From positions 2,862,928-2,926,927 of the forward strand of contig NC_066563.1 of NCBI RefSeq assembly GCF_024679095.1: a stretch of DNA of 64,000 bases. The letters are read 5' to 3'. This document shows positions 1 through 13,043 of the stretch, one piece after another. The translations under genes and the position numbers were made by a program. The first letter of the stretch is position 1. Each line of letters begins with the position of its first letter. The DNA comes from Eriocheir sinensis (taxonomy: Eukaryota > Arthropoda > Malacostraca > Decapoda > Varunidae). The notes beneath the pieces were generated by a model. It worked only from the letters and a program-made list of their open reading frames with translations. It was not told the DNA's origin and did not search any database.

Positions 1-2503
1 TCTGAACGCTCCGCCTTGCATGGTGTTGTCCGTCACTCAGTCCTGCCGCGCCGAGGCAAACTCCCGAGCTCCCGAGGCGTATAAATGAGCACATTCTACG
101 TTTAGGAACAATGACTGTGGCATTAAATTTGTTGATAACGTTGGCAACAGTTTCTTTCTCCGGTGTCTTAATAGCTACGAAGGTACAACCCACCCCGGCG
201 TCCGACCTTCACTGAACTAAGAACAATCGCCCAGCAGTTATTCCCCCGAGTAACCCTTACAAAGTTTCATATAAAATAAATTATAAATTCTGATTTTGCA
301 CATAAAAATCACAATACCCTACAACATAATAATTCACTTCGACTACTTGAAAAGCCTTTGGCATGCTCGCTACGTACTAATCTGTTAATCAAATAGAACA
401 AAATTCATCTTCATTAGCACCATAAGAAAATAAAACAATCACCCATTCTGATCAAATAAGGATATGTTTGAATAGATTAAAATGCAGTGTGAATAGGTAA
501 GTTCTTTTGAATACCCTCTGCGCGCACACCCGCGGCGGCCGTGTTGGGCGTCCCGTCCCTCACCTTTTAACCTAAGAGGATCCGACAGCCGCCCGACACG
601 TCGCCTGTTAAACTACTTTCTGGCCGAGTAACAGGAATAATGGCAAGCGCTCTTTTCAGGGAGACATTTTCTACTTTTGGGGCTTGAAAGTGCAACTGAC
701 GCATCTTATGGATCTTGCAAATGGTGGATGATCGGTGATCCTGCCTTTTTCCTGCTGCTCTGGCTAGGCAGTGACCTTAAGGCTACGAAGTACTGCAGCG
801 AGGCAAGATTCCTTAATGTCGGCCTCCGGCGTGACTTATTGCTTGTTGGTCTTACTCGCTCGAGCACACGCCGCCTTCCTGACAACAAGGAATCCCACCT
901 CGCCCTTGTTACCAGAGCCGGAGCCGATAGTCGAGCTACTCTAGGGTGTTACATGCCTTACATTAGCTGGTACAGTAGCCGTGAGGCACACCAGCGGCCG
1001 TGCCAACACTAAGTCTCACGTGCAGTGTCAGGGGCGCTGCAAAAGGCCGCCTTCACGCTCAGTGTCCTGCTGTCAGTCGCCGAGTTCTCTGCGTCCCGGC
1101 AGCGCCTTTTCATTGAATGGATCCTCCGGGAGGAGGGCCAAGACACTAACAGTGGCGGGGACGGCAGCGAGGCTCGGGGGCACGGCCGATGTCACTGGGA
1201 TCGTCAAATGACGTTGCCCAGGCATAGGGGGAAAAAAAAAAAGGTTGGCGCAGTTTGCCAGAGTTAACTTTGCTGTGGCTGTGGTGTGGTCGATGTGATC
1301 TGCGGTGCAACTTTGCAACCCAAAGGTTAGATTCGCTCACCACCACATGCCTTAACCGAATGCTCATAAGCCCAGGTAAGGAAAGCTTTTGTGGCAGCGT
1401 CACACATTTCGCGAATTGTGACGCAACGCCACTCAGATGCTTGATCCTAGGGTAAGCCTGCGGCGTCGTTAACTCTGCCGGTGAGTCTGCAGCCCGTGTG
1501 GCTGGTTCACAGGAAGCCAGCAGGCACAGCGAAAGCTCGCCGGAGCCAAAAAATTGTCAAATCAGTGTTTGGCAGTGCAAGTTCGCCAGCATTAACGCAG
1601 GGCACTTGGCGTGGCACTGTGCCGCTGTCCGCTTGGCGTCAGGATAAGGCACTGGACTCCTTATTGTTCTGCAGCTCTGCAGGTGCTGCAGACAGGCTAT
1701 CAAGCACTGCCAGGCTCGCCCAGGCTATTTGGAGCTACGTGGCCTCAAGGGCCGCGTCTCCAAGATAACCCGGGTTGCGTATTGTCAATATTTGTGGAAA
1801 AATTTACAAATTATGGACGTGACTCAAGCACAGGTCGCTGAGATGGCGGGCTATTTCACGGTTCGTTGAGAAACGCGACCGGCGACGGCCGATCTCTAAA
1901 CCTGTCTGGCCTTAGTCACGCCCTGAACTTGAAGAAGCGAAATCAAACATCTTCTGTAATTACACATTTACAGGGTATTATATAACATTTTTCACACTGC
2001 TTAAAACTATTTCTGCCCAAAAGTACGTGGCCACAGACATACCCAAACATAAACACGCTGACTAACACAAATTGTATATCAAACTCAACATACATCTCAT
2101 TCACGCGTTATTAGATCATAAAGTGATGGTATAAAAATATGAGACCTGACATGATGAGTGCGGGGGGGGCAAGCGGGACGCGCGGCCGCCCTTCGCGGTG
2201 CGCAGGGCGGCGCCTTGGCCGTGCCGAGGCCTTGGGCGGCTTTCCTTGGTATACCGCAATGCCCGCCCGGGCGACTCCACACAGCGCTTCGCCGCGCCCC
2301 TGGCCACACAGTGTACAGGGAGTCGCGTCTCGTCACGACTCCGGTTTGTCTGTACAGCTTTAGTGAACATCAGACCAGGGGACACGCAACTCGCCGTGCT
2401 GCCTAAAATGTACACCAGACCATGGTATGTACACTTGGCGGGGTATTTACACCTGGCACGAGGCTCAGGTACAAGGGCTGTGACGAGAGCACCGCCGCAG
2501 ACT
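1..2503. other. 3' UTR and downstream flank of the KASH gene
   Basis: This stretch follows the stop codon at 2506-2504 on the minus strand, so its right-hand part should be the 3' UTR. I found no canonical AATAAA in minus orientation close to the stop, so the UTR end is not placed. Short ORFs on both strands have no recognisable domain and no splice-supported continuation. The left part is AT-rich with GC-rich patches and looks like ordinary non-coding DNA. Confidence 0.5.
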
Positions 2504-2762
2504 TCACACTGGCGGTGGTCCGTGCACATAGCGGAGCTGTGGGCTGAGGGACAGGTTGAGGGTGTTCACGTGGTCACAGCAATTGGGCTCCAACAAACAA
2601 GCCACACAAAAAAGCAGCAGCAGGGCTGCCTGGAAGGGCAGCGCCGCCCTGACCACGCGCCACACCCAGCCGCGGCGGTTCCCGTTGCGTCCACTCCCGC
2701 TGACGTTATTAGCACGACGACTAGCCTTACCAACCTTGTTGTCTTTGGACCACATCCTCCTC
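2504..2762 (-). CDS. klar: klarsicht-like protein, last exon: transmembrane KASH domain
   Basis: This is the last coding exon (86 codons plus TGA). A pyrimidine-rich acceptor ending TTTCAG precedes 2762, and the exon completes the AG|G codon left by the 4466 donor. A basic, Asn/Ser-rich stretch leads into a Trp-containing juxtamembrane segment (GWVWRVVRAALPFQ), one hydrophobic helix (AALLLLFCVACLL) and a luminal tail ending SPQLRYVHGPPPV. In known KASH peptides the tail enters the perinuclear space and binds a SUN trimer. The terminal PPPX and the PxLRY element are present. Counting the last residue as zero, a Cys sits at -23, where vertebrate nesprins form a disulfide with SUN. The domain therefore anchors the protein in the outer nuclear membrane as a LINC-complex component. 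KASH identity is near certain. Assignment to klarsicht rather than MSP-300/nesprin rests on gene size and the upstream domains. Confidence 0.9.
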
Positions 2763-4465
2763 CTGAAATGGAAAATGAAAAAGATCATCAGAAAACCTGT
2801 AATGAAAAATGTTTCTTCAATTTTGTCACAAAACTAGTGATGGAACTAGGCATGAATCATCGATCTGATGGTATGCAGCCAAGTGCTGTTAAGGGTGCGG
2901 TGAGCGCTACACGAACGAAGGAACGAACGAAAGGGTGATAAGGAAGTGGGGATGCAAGAAGACTTCAAACGAAGGAAAGGTCAAGTTAGGTTTGGTTAGT
3001 TTAAATTTATTCGGCACGCATTGCGGGGCGGCGGAAATATACACAGCGCAGGACGGGACATGGCGGCGGCGGTCCAGTACGCAGGCCAGTGTTGCGAAAT
3101 ATCTCCTAAAAGAAAGAATTCGCTCTGTTGTCCACCACGCATGCGTGCGGGGGGAGTACACAGCAGGAAAACATTAATTTGCCTGGTTTTGTTCTAGTTT
3201 GTCCACTAGTGATCTTTGTGAGCGGTGAATGAAATATAAGGCGGTTGCACAACAGGCATTGAAAAATTTCATTTTACGCGTATAAGTGATTTAATGATTT
3301 CAAACAAACAGTTAACATTATTTCATAACGCACCGAAAACTACCAGAAAAAAGTTTCGTCCCAAGGTGTCCCACGGGTGACAATTTGGAAATTTACCCAA
3401 CAATCAATGGTGATGAAGTCTGGCAACTCAAATGTATCTCCATGTATCACAATATGGAGGGTTGCCGCGTCTCTTTTAAAAGAATGTCTACTCAGACCCA
3501 TTAAGACACCCAAAGGACGCCTGAAACACAACTTGATATCCCTGAGCGGTGCCACTTTTCCTGCATTCCAACCTTCATTGTAATGTTCCCGCCTTTCCTC
3601 CCTCGCCACCGCCTCGCGGTCGTCGACACTCGCATCTTAAGCCGGGCTGCAAAATCTTCCCCCTCCCTCTCCCTCTCATTTATTGTCTCTAATCCACCGA
3701 AAGCAAATCCATTTTCCGCCGATTGGTCCATACATGATCAGCCCGAATCATTGATCCGTAATGACCTGCCAGGTAGCTCAGTGAATGGGGTCTGCCAATC
3801 GGCTCCCGTCGCCCCACGCCGACTCCTCCCATTCCCATGACCCGCCCAATCGCGGTTCGCTTCACCTGTCACCTTCTGTTTCATGTTGCAATGGGAATCC
3901 TGCTATTGAAAAATATGCAAATAGAGATAATTCGAAGCAGCGAGGGAATTATACGCCAGAGAAGGCTAGGCTCGCATGTCTCGCTCGGAAACCAATAACT
4001 GATGGGGATCAATGAGCTCCCAGGGTCACCATTTACCTGCTCCACCAAAACCGATCTTCGTCCTTGGCCCAGGGACGCCACTAGCCCAGGGACAGTGGCA
4101 TCACACGAAGCAAATGTCGAGATTTTTTTCGGTAAGGACACCAAGCAGCCTTGTGCAAAATTGTAATGATAATTATTTTTTATATCACTTTCAGGTGCTC
4201 AACAAAAATTATCCGATACAAAAACCATCACTATCAGTTCTCGGTATTAGTCCTCGCCTGCATTGCGTTATCATTCCATGGAACAGTATTTTCATGGTGG
4301 CAGAATATTACATTCTTATACGTGAGAGCCTTTGAAATAAGTTAATTTATTAATGATGGAACAACTCGATTGATATCTTGGGTAAAACAGCCTCTAGTTC
4401 GTTGATTCATGCTTGTCTAAGCGAGGCATCAATCACCACCTCCTCCCACCAGGCGCGTCACGTAC
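2763..4465 (-). other. intron
   Basis: This 1.7-kb intron lies between the last two coding exons. Its donor is CTGAG|GTACGT at 4466-4465 and its acceptor TTTCAG|G precedes 2762. No further exon with a fitting phase was seen. The content is unremarkable mixed DNA with AT-rich stretches and no long repeat. Confidence 0.6.
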
Positions 4466-4575
4466 CTCAGCTGCGGGGAAGTCTTGGCCTGGTCCAGCGT
4501 CTCCGAGGACCTAACCACCAGCTCTCGACAGTGCTGCTGCAGACCTTTCAGCTCCTCCTCGGCGCTCGATAACGT
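4466..4575 (-). CDS. klar: klarsicht-like protein, penultimate exon (helical segment)
   Basis: This 110-nt exon enters in phase 0 after CAATGCAG|ACG and leaves in phase 2 at CTGAG|GTACGT. It encodes TLSSAEEELKGLQQHCRELV and continues to SPQLR, a heptad-like amphipathic segment. Together with the previous exon it looks like the end of a spectrin-type helical bundle just before the basic linker and the membrane anchor. Its phase matches the KASH exon exactly. Confidence 0.8.
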
Positions 4576-4687
4576 CTGCATTGAGAAAATACGACTCTTG
4601 AGAATGCGGTAAAAGACTATACAAACAATCCATAATCATTCATGAATTATCTAACTTTATATAATTACATTAAAACTTAATTCTTAC

Positions 4688-4891
4688 CTTGCAGATGGAA
4701 GCCCACGCTTGCGAGTTGGGGTGAAGCGAAGCTTCCAGGTCCCGCGCCAGCCGCCGCAGGTTGGCCAAGCGACGCTCCCGCTCACTAAGCTCCTCTGAGG
4801 AACAAGACTCGTAGCCAGACGTCCCAGAGTCACTCAGACACTCGTCACCCGACGTCATCAGGGACATTGAAGATCCCTGGATATCAACACT
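4688..4891 (-). CDS. klar: klarsicht-like protein, Ser/Gly linker plus charged helix
   Basis: This 204-nt exon is in phase 0 at both ends. The acceptor is CTGGCAG|AGT and the donor CTGCAAG|GTAAGA. The first half is an acidic Ser/Gly linker (SGDECLSDSGTSGYESC). The second half is a highly charged helix (ELSERERRLANLRRLARDLE) running into HPNSQAWASICK. The linker reads like a conserved motif rather than random low complexity, and I associate this type of linker with Klarsicht/nesprin C-terminal regions (from memory, not checked). Because it is symmetric, the exon could be skipped without a frameshift. Confidence 0.85.
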
Positions 4892-7261
4892 CTGCCAGAA
4901 GAAATAATGATTCTTAGAAACATGCCACATATTTTGACATACTGGTCAATCCTACCTTCATCATACCTACCTATCTTCATCATAAAATCTTACAAACGTA
5001 TATAACCTACTGAAACCTCTACGCTAAAAGCAATTCGCACTTTTTCCCAAGGCATTCTTCCAAAATATGAGTGAAGAGCTTCAGTAATTAGTGTCTCGCG
5101 AAAGCCTCCTGACAGTCATTCAGAGCAATGATACTGTCGGGACAATGGAGGCGTGCGTGTGACTGATGCAGTTCGGCGTGTAGGGCTAGAGGCACGGGTC
5201 GGCGCTCCCCTGTATTCTGAAAAATGAGGTGTATGGACAAGTGTTATGGCCACCGCCTTCCCTGCTTCACAATGAATATCCTCCTTGAAGGCTCAATGGC
5301 TCTACACGGGACGCTAATGTTGATTCATCTCCCTGCCGCTCCCCAGACCGAGCCCCACCAGACAAGCCACAACACCTCGCCGCTCCCCAGTCATTTCCAA
5401 CAGCATTAGTAGCACTTGACTAATGATGCAGTTGAGAGGCGGAGGGTGAAGGCAGTGTAAATTGAGATAATTGTAAAGTTGGGTTGGATGTTGGTGGTTC
5501 GAGTTCTGTTCCAACAACAGTTGAGGAGATTTTCGAATTGAATTCGAGCCACCAACACCCAACCCCACACAACTGTCACTGCCACTCGCCTGCGCCTCAA
5601 AAGCTCTGCCCGGATTCATGCCCGTCAGCTGGGCTCAAGAAGGTCATCTACAACACGGTCAACTACGCTCTTCACACATATATCGTTAGAGAGCATGATC
5701 CACACAGTATACACGTAATGTTAATCTGTCCTTATGCTTTTAGCCTGCCAGTGACTGACGCCTCCATCGCCGTCGCTCCCCCTCCCCTTCCATGAGGCGG
5801 TCTGCCTCCTCGCCCCAACAAATACTGGAAAACACGACTCTCGTTTCCCACATTCCCGGCGACGAAGCGGTTCCTCAGGTTATCAAGGCTTTTAGCGCAG
5901 GTGTTCCGCCATAGTTCTGACACACACACACACACACTTGTCACTACGTCTAGTATGGTAGTTTCATGAGTATATCCGGATAGGTTTAGTGCTATTAATC
6001 CATCAGTGTCTTATTCAGTATTTTATCTTTCATTATTCATACTTAGTGCCGATCAATCTAAAAATAGACAAAATAATTCATCCTACTACAGGGGCTCCAA
6101 GTAGTGGTGTGATCCTCGCCCTAGGACAAGTTCCCATCAGGCGCCCCACCCAGCGGCAGCGTGGGGTCCGCCTACGCGGCCGCCAAGACCCACTCCGTCT
6201 GACGCGATTCCGCTAAGCATCATAGACAATCCGTCTTCATGGCCACGGCTCATATTTTTTTCCCTCGATGACACTTCTCAATTTGGTGATTAATGCAAGT
6301 GTCAGTAGCGGGGGTGAGTAAGCTCTCTCCCATTTAAATAAGATTGAGGAGAGCCGCTGGCCCCCCGCGTGGAGGCACATTGGCTGGTTGCCGTGGGGTC
6401 TTGTTAGCGGCCTGTCGGTATTTATCACAGCACAGTGCTCGCCACCTCCCTCACCTTCGCCTGGCGCGTCTTCACCCTCAACACTTCGCACGCCGCAAAG
6501 CAAAGGGACGTTTTAATCTTTTCTGTCAATGAACAGATCAGTAAACATTTTGAGAATCTGTGATCAAAAAGGTCACAGGTGTTATCGCTCAACTTTTTTT
6601 TTTTTTTTAGCTCCACTAATCTGATTATTATTTTTTTTTATATATGTATATATATACACACACTAGCAAAACCACCTTATGACCTTGAATCCGATACCAT
6701 CCTCAAGACTCCCTGAGGCCTCCTGCCGGCGGGGAAGGAAATGAGCCGTTATGGCGCAGCGCGGAAACGTGCGGGACAATAAAACAGGTCGTGCGTGTGT
6801 CGGAGGCGGCGCGGGAGTCAGGTCTGATTATTGAAAGACAAACACAAATCTAAGCACGTGAACGGCTGAGGGCGGAATCAGGCGGATCAACTGTGGCGTC
6901 GGTAAGACAAAAGTCACGTTGAGTTCGGCGGTGCTGGAGCGGCTCACCGTCACGTGGCTGGCCGCCAGATGACCTACATTAATCACAAATATTATTGTTG
7001 ACAATCGTCCGCTCGGCTGCGAAGCTCTAGGCGCCCGGTTAAAAAGGAGTTTGTTTCCATCATCCTCATATTCATCTTTACTCATCTTTTGCAACTGACA
7101 TATTGAAATTAAAATGTTATTAATGAATCACTTGACGCAACCGTATCACACCGTTCTTAAACGTTCCCTTTGATATACTAATTAATCGATGAAATGTTAA
7201 ATAATTAGTTTAAGAAATGCAAAATGGAGTGAACAATGTTCCCAAGACGCGCTGCCCTCAC
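4892..7261 (-). other. intron
   Basis: This 2.37-kb intron holds poly-T and short TA runs near 6592-6660 and an AC run near 5921-5938. No coding exon with a compatible phase and no RNA gene was recognised. Confidence 0.6.
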
Positions 7262-7511
7262 CTGTGTCTTAGTGTGCTGCAGGAAAAGCTTCTTGCCCGG
7301 CAGTGTTTTGCGCTTGTCGTTGAGGAGCCTCGCCACGCCCTGCATCGACGCTGTGGTCGAGTCCGTCATGGAGCCGGTCTGAATGGCCACATCCAAGACC
7401 TTCAGCGTGTCCCCGTCCTGCCGCAGCATCTTGGTCAGCTCTTCCGCCTGCGTCTCCCACAGCTTCCACGCGGCGTCCACATTCTCCAGCCGCGACAGCT
7501 CGCTGCTCACC
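7262..7511 (-). CDS. klar: klarsicht-like protein, spectrin-like helical exon
   Basis: This 250-nt exon enters in phase 2 (CTCTGCAG|GGTG) and leaves in phase 0 (ACACAG|GTGAGG). The product begins RVSSELSRLENVDAAWKLWE and continues through LDVAIQTGSMTDSTTASMQG to LNDKRKTLPGKKLFLQHTK. Trp residues in the first helix (AAWKLW), a turn and a second helix are typical of spectrin repeats. The segment joins the preceding exon to make one repeat of roughly normal length. All predicted isoforms share it. Confidence 0.85.
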
Positions 7512-7690
7512 CTGCAGAGGATGCACGTCCATGTTTTACTGCCCTAATAGGGCATTGCATACAAATCACAGATATTTACATCACTTCTAAGAACATGCAC
7601 ACTACATTCTGTTCTAAGCCACTATATATATTCTTGTGGAAATAGCAGTCCTGGGAAGCAAGCGCTTTCAAATACTTTTTTTTTTACGTA

Positions 7691-7707
<17 letters not shown>

Positions 7708-7772
<65 letters not shown>
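7708..7772. repeat. (TA)n microsatellite
   Basis: About 65 bp of pure TA dinucleotide follows a poly-A run in the intron between coding exons 7511-7262 and 8095-7944. It can fold back on itself. Confidence 0.95.
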
Positions 7773-7777
<5 letters not shown>

Positions 7778-7943
7778 CTAGTTCTCAATTCTAGTTGGAA
7801 TTGTGTGTGTGTGTGTTATTTTCTGCCAGACGGGAAAAGGAGCAGCGAACATATCAGTATTAGCTGGTAATGGATGTACTGGCAAAAACTGGTAGTCGTT
7901 CCACAGGTAAAAACAGCGGCGTGCATTGTCTTGTTGCACTCAC

Positions 7944-8095
7944 CGTCTGTCTGCCTCGTCCCAGAGTCGGTAGAGGTCCGCCACGTCGTCCTTGAGGGTG
8001 GCCAGGGCATAGCCGCTCTCCGTCAGGAACCTGTGCACGGCCAAGTTGATGCTGGAAACCTCAGACTTCCTCGACGACACTTCCTGCTGCAGGGC
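7944..8095 (-). CDS. klar: klarsicht-like protein, spectrin-like helical exon
   Basis: This 152-nt exon enters in phase 0 (GTTCCCCAG|GCC) and leaves in phase 2 (AGACG|GTGAGT). The product ALQQEVSSRKSEVSSINLAV continues through HRFLTESGYALATLKDDVAD to LYRLWDEADRR. The pattern of Leu/Val and Trp spacing fits a spectrin-repeat helix followed by the start of the next. It lies between two long AT arrays in the flanking introns. Confidence 0.85.
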
Positions 8096-8248
8096 CTGGG
8101 GAACACGCAAAGTGGTACGTTCAGTGTGCGATGAGTACAAAGTTTAATAAAACAGACACTACATGCTTATCCTAAACAAGGATTTGTGCAAAGCTGTGAT
8201 CGGTAAAAATCATATTGACATTTCTCCGTCTCCTAGAAAAAAAAAAAA

Positions 8249-8378
<130 letters not shown>

Positions 8379-11300
8379 GCTGACAATTTACTACGTTTAT
8401 AAACATCTAAGATGGACACTATTGTGGACACTAGTGAAACCAATCAGGCGGAGGATCAACACGCCCGCAGGGAGGGGCCAAAGAGGAGGAGGGGTAGCGG
8501 CAGGGTGCGGGCAGATCTGGTTACCGCCGTGTCCCGGGAGGTGGTGGTCGTGACGGGCTTCGCCCCCCGCCATTCCCCCGACACACCTCACTAGCCACCA
8601 CCGCCCGTCCCCATCCCCGCCCCTGGTAAACACGCACACGCAAAACAAGTGCTCATCAGTGATTTAATCACCAGTGAACTCTTATTAAATAACATTAATA
8701 TCATTGAAACACAAGTTGTCGCCTTGTGATGGCAACACAAGACTGCTGGGAGGCCCCGAACCGTGTCCTTGTTTGCCTCCAATCAAAAGCGTAGCCAGAT
8801 GACAAAAATATTATGTGTTCAAGCCGCTGCGCGACGTTCCTTCCCTTCCTTCACAAGCGTCCGTGGCTCGATGGTCACACGCCACGAGGTCGAGGCAGAA
8901 GTAAGCGTAGGAAGGACCACCTGTGGCAGCCTCATTGTCACAGCCTACCTAATTAATTTGGCAGCTACATCTGCCTGGCCGATAAGACAGCCTACACGGG
9001 GCACAGAGAGTTTTGCCTCCGGGATCAGTGGCTACCCAAGCGTTCGAGCGTCCTACGGGGATGGAATTAAATAATGCCTCGGAAATGTTTGGTCACTCCC
9101 TCTATACCCCCAAAACTCACTGTTCCACGTGCTCACACCTTGATGGGTCCTGCTTTAAATCTCACCTAACGGTTTTCCTTCATTAATGGGTGTATTAATA
9201 CGGTCCTTCAACGTTTTCTAGAGCACAGGATTCCAGTGCAGGTGGTATTAAGTTCACAAGATGTTTCGTTTTCTTTCTTTCTGCCCGGCGGATGCTGATG
9301 AGCATCATGGTCACAAGGACGCATGCCTCTCGGATCAAGGTTTGTATAGGAGACTTTTCTGGCTCGGCCGAATGGTCGCCTTATCGACCTCGTGCCGATG
9401 TTTTGCTCAACTAAGTTCACAGAGGCCACTCAAGAGATGGTAATGTGCTTCACCGAGTGCCTCCTGCGCCCAAAGTGGCGGTATCAAGCTGAAGAGTTTG
9501 GCAGGGGTCGGACAGGGGTCAGGGGCGGGAGGTGTGGAGACGGAAAGACACGGGAGCACCTCCGTCGGGGGTAAGGGGCCATGCGCCGCAGGGGACCGCC
9601 ATGCCCACTCGTCTGGAACGCCAAAATTATCATCCCAGCACGAGGCAGCCGGCGCATGACCGCACGCTCCTCCAACCCATTATGCACCATCCCCAAGCCA
9701 GGTTTGCCCTGCCCCTCCCCGCCTTGCCCTGATGAGCAGGCAGGAGCGAGGCCCAAGGCAGCCAGCGGTCCTCTTTACCTACTGCCGAGCAGCCAAAGGG
9801 TTCACTACGCAGCTCTCCTCCTCATAACAAACAGACGGCTAAGGTCCAGCAGGAGGCATTCGCCGATGACTGAGGGTTTTCATGGACCTAGAAATTATAT
9901 TATGGAATGCGCCGCGAAAACAGTGGGGTTCTGATAGCTTTACAGAAGTCACGGAAAGTACTCAAGCACAATCATATTTTCTTTATGGTATTTATGCAAA
10001 TATCGGCGGTATGAGTAAGCGGAGCGGCGCGGGGCGGGTGAGATAGGGCAGAGGGGACAGGCGGGAGGAGAGGGCTGCGAGGTGGCTCGAGCTGAGGATG
10101 AGAGGGTGAGGGCGGCGAGCGTGCTTTGAGCCATCAAGCATACACGGCCCTCCCGCAGCACCCACGCCCATCTGCGGCCATCACAATTGCCGGAATATTC
10201 ACTTAACGAAACAATCTCCGGCCCGTCCCAAGCCGCGTGCCCGGCCCGCCTGTTTCCCTGGTACTGGGAACGATCCCTCTCGTCAAACAGGCGACTTAGC
10301 GCTCCGACAATAAGTCAATTTCATATACAAAGAAAAGGGCCAATCATTAACAACAGAAATGTTGACTTTGTGTTTATAATAAACAAACTGATTAGGAAAA
10401 AAAAAATAACGCTAAACGTTCCCAGCTTCTCATCGTTATATTCGTAGTTCCGTCAGCCTACCTCGAATCTTGAAGTACTGCCTCTACTTCCAGTTCTTCC
10501 GTAACTTCACACTTCTCATATCTACCATGCAATCTGACCTTCGGTCATTTTCGCCACATTTTCACGTACTTTTAGTACTCTTTCTTCATTCCTTTCAGGC
10601 AAATTATGGATTAGAGAAACACCACACGGACAGATCCTCCAAGCAGGAAAAATACCATGAAGAAAATAAAGATGGAAAAGAAGATGGGAGGGAGGGAGAG
10701 GGAAGCAGGAGGAGGGAGGGGAGACAGCAGCGGCAAGGGGATGGGGGAGGGGGGGGGGAGGGTTGGCTGGGTTCGTCTGGTGTAAATCTGGGATCGTTAC
10801 TAAGACACGAGACCCCTTGGTGCGACTGGTCCCCGACAGCTTAAAGGAGCATAGTATAAATTAGCGGAGTCCAACCTTACTCTCTCCCTTCCTTCTCCTC
10901 CCGCCAGGACACCTTGACAACTATCCTCAATCACAATCCAGCATTGCCTATCCCAAGCCTTTTTTAGCTAAGCTTCTCGCTGTGCCTTCAGTCTTTTCAT
11001 ATTCTCTCTCTTTTTTTATTTATTTATTCCTAAGCTATGTTGTTTATTCTTAAGCTTGTCAACCATACATTTATTTCTTAGTTTTTCAAAGTTTCTTTTT
11101 TTGCAATATATCAAATTGCATCTGCAGGAAAGATATATGTTGTTCCCGTTTGTTCTACTTCTTCATGTTGTATGTTCTCGTGATGTTAATGTTGGTGAAC
11201 GGAAGTGATAATAGAAGGGAGAAGGAAGGAGGGAGGAATGAATAGCAAAAGTATAGCGCATCAGGAGCGTCCCATCGTGCACGGTGGCTTCCGTAATTCC

Positions 11301-11939
11301 TTCTTCGGCGCTATGTCTTCGCTTTCTTCGACGGACGTTCTTCCTATGTTGATAAATTTACTTTTGGACGGTACAGGAGAGAAATGTAACTTTTTTTTTT
11401 TACCTGTGGGGATGACTCAAAAAGGAAGACTGCATATTAAGGGCTAAAGGGGAGGCGGTGGTGATGGAGGAGTTGATGGAGGTAAAAGTATTGGTGTTGT
11501 CCGGTAGTTGTCCCGTAACGTAAGAGCCTTCACGGTCGTTAGCCTTCAGGAGATGTGTTGCAACGCTCGCCAGGGTGCTGCAGGAGAGATAAACGTTCCT
11601 CCCCATCCTCCATCACCCGGACCACCACCTTCAAAAGCAGCGCACTACCGTATTTGTGTTTAGGTAAAAGCCTTCGTGCTCCTTCATAGCCCGGGGAAGA
11701 TTTAATGGCATGTGGTAGCAGAGTTTATTGCCTTCCCTGGTTCGGAGAAGAAATTATTTCGTGCATAGCTGGGCGGCGTGGGGCAACACTCCCAAGCCTG
11801 TTTCATCATCGTGTGAGTGACCTTGAGTGTCTGCCAGCAACCCAGCTGGCCACTCGTGTCCGAGACGTCATTCCAGACAAATGTTTCACTAATAACAACA
11901 GTCTCCTGCCCAAGGGAAGGTCACAGAGGCACCGACCTA

Positions 11940-12065
<126 letters not shown>

Positions 12066-13043
12066 GCAGACTAAAAACGTGCCAATAAGCCTCTACAAGT
12101 TTTTATCAGGTGGGGGCAGTGAGGTGTCCGTGGGGTCCCGACTCCCGCAATCACGATTTACGGAAACAAGTATCTCCCTCGATACCTTCCCGCGGGTCCA
12201 AAGGTCTACTGATCAACCTGTCACGTCGATAAATTGAACTCGGTAGTGGGAGACGTGGAGCTCCACAGGTGTGTAATTACCACATAAGGCAGGTGCACGC
12301 TCGGCCGCCTCTTCTCGCTGCCTCACCGGTCCTACCACACAATATTCCGCCTCACCGCCCTGCCTGTGTTCCTCCTGTTGCCTCCCTCATTCCTCCTACC
12401 GTCCTTCTCTTGCTTAGATCTCATCTCCCCCATCGACTCACAACTCTTATCTCCGTCGCCCAGCCACTGTCCTTCCCACTGCCTTCCTCGTTCCTTTTAC
12501 CTTCCACTTTTTTATCTCCTTTCCGTTGCCTACATAACTGTCATCCCCCTCATGGGATAAACGACCTCCGCTACTCTGCCCTGGCTGGAGTTCCTTCCTT
12601 CACCTTGCACACTCCCTCTCCCTTTTATCATCTTTACTCATAATCCTCGTCTTTTCCAAGATTTCCTCGTATTCCTTGCCTCGGCCTCCTCTTCCACCTC
12701 CACACTGCTTACGTAGTGTTCTTCCTCTCTTTTTCCTCACCTAATCTTTTTTTTTTCCAGTCTTAACGCCAACATTCCTCTGTCACCCCCCCCCCCCAAC
12801 TCTTTCTTTCTTTCCCAGTTAATTTTCCGTTTTTCCATCCGTAACCACCAGCACACATAATATGTTTGGTTTCCACAGTTTCACAAAACAGCACGGAGCT
12901 GTAATAAAAGTGTACGATAATGTTCTTTCTAAAATAGTGTCCTGAGTCTCATCTCAGCTTCCTTTCCTTTACCTCTACAGCTTTGCAAAGTTCCGTAATA
13001 TGTGGAGAAAGTGTCATTCCAGTAACAACATATCAGGTCTTAC

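Noticed and set aside
560..600. Possible 41-nt minus-strand exon with donor AAAAG|GTGAGG
   Set aside because: The KASH exon already ends the protein with a stop at 2504, so no coding exon is needed downstream.
2198..2938. 246-codon plus-strand ORF
   Set aside because: It runs antisense to the KASH exon, is GC-rich by virtue of that exon and shows no domain.
11403..11579. Exon-like stretch on the minus strand with acceptor CTCCTGCAG and donor CCACAG|GTAAAA
   Set aside because: The phase needed (2 in, 2 out for the open frame) does not fit the phase-0 junction between 13044 and 8095, and in phase 0 it meets a stop quickly.
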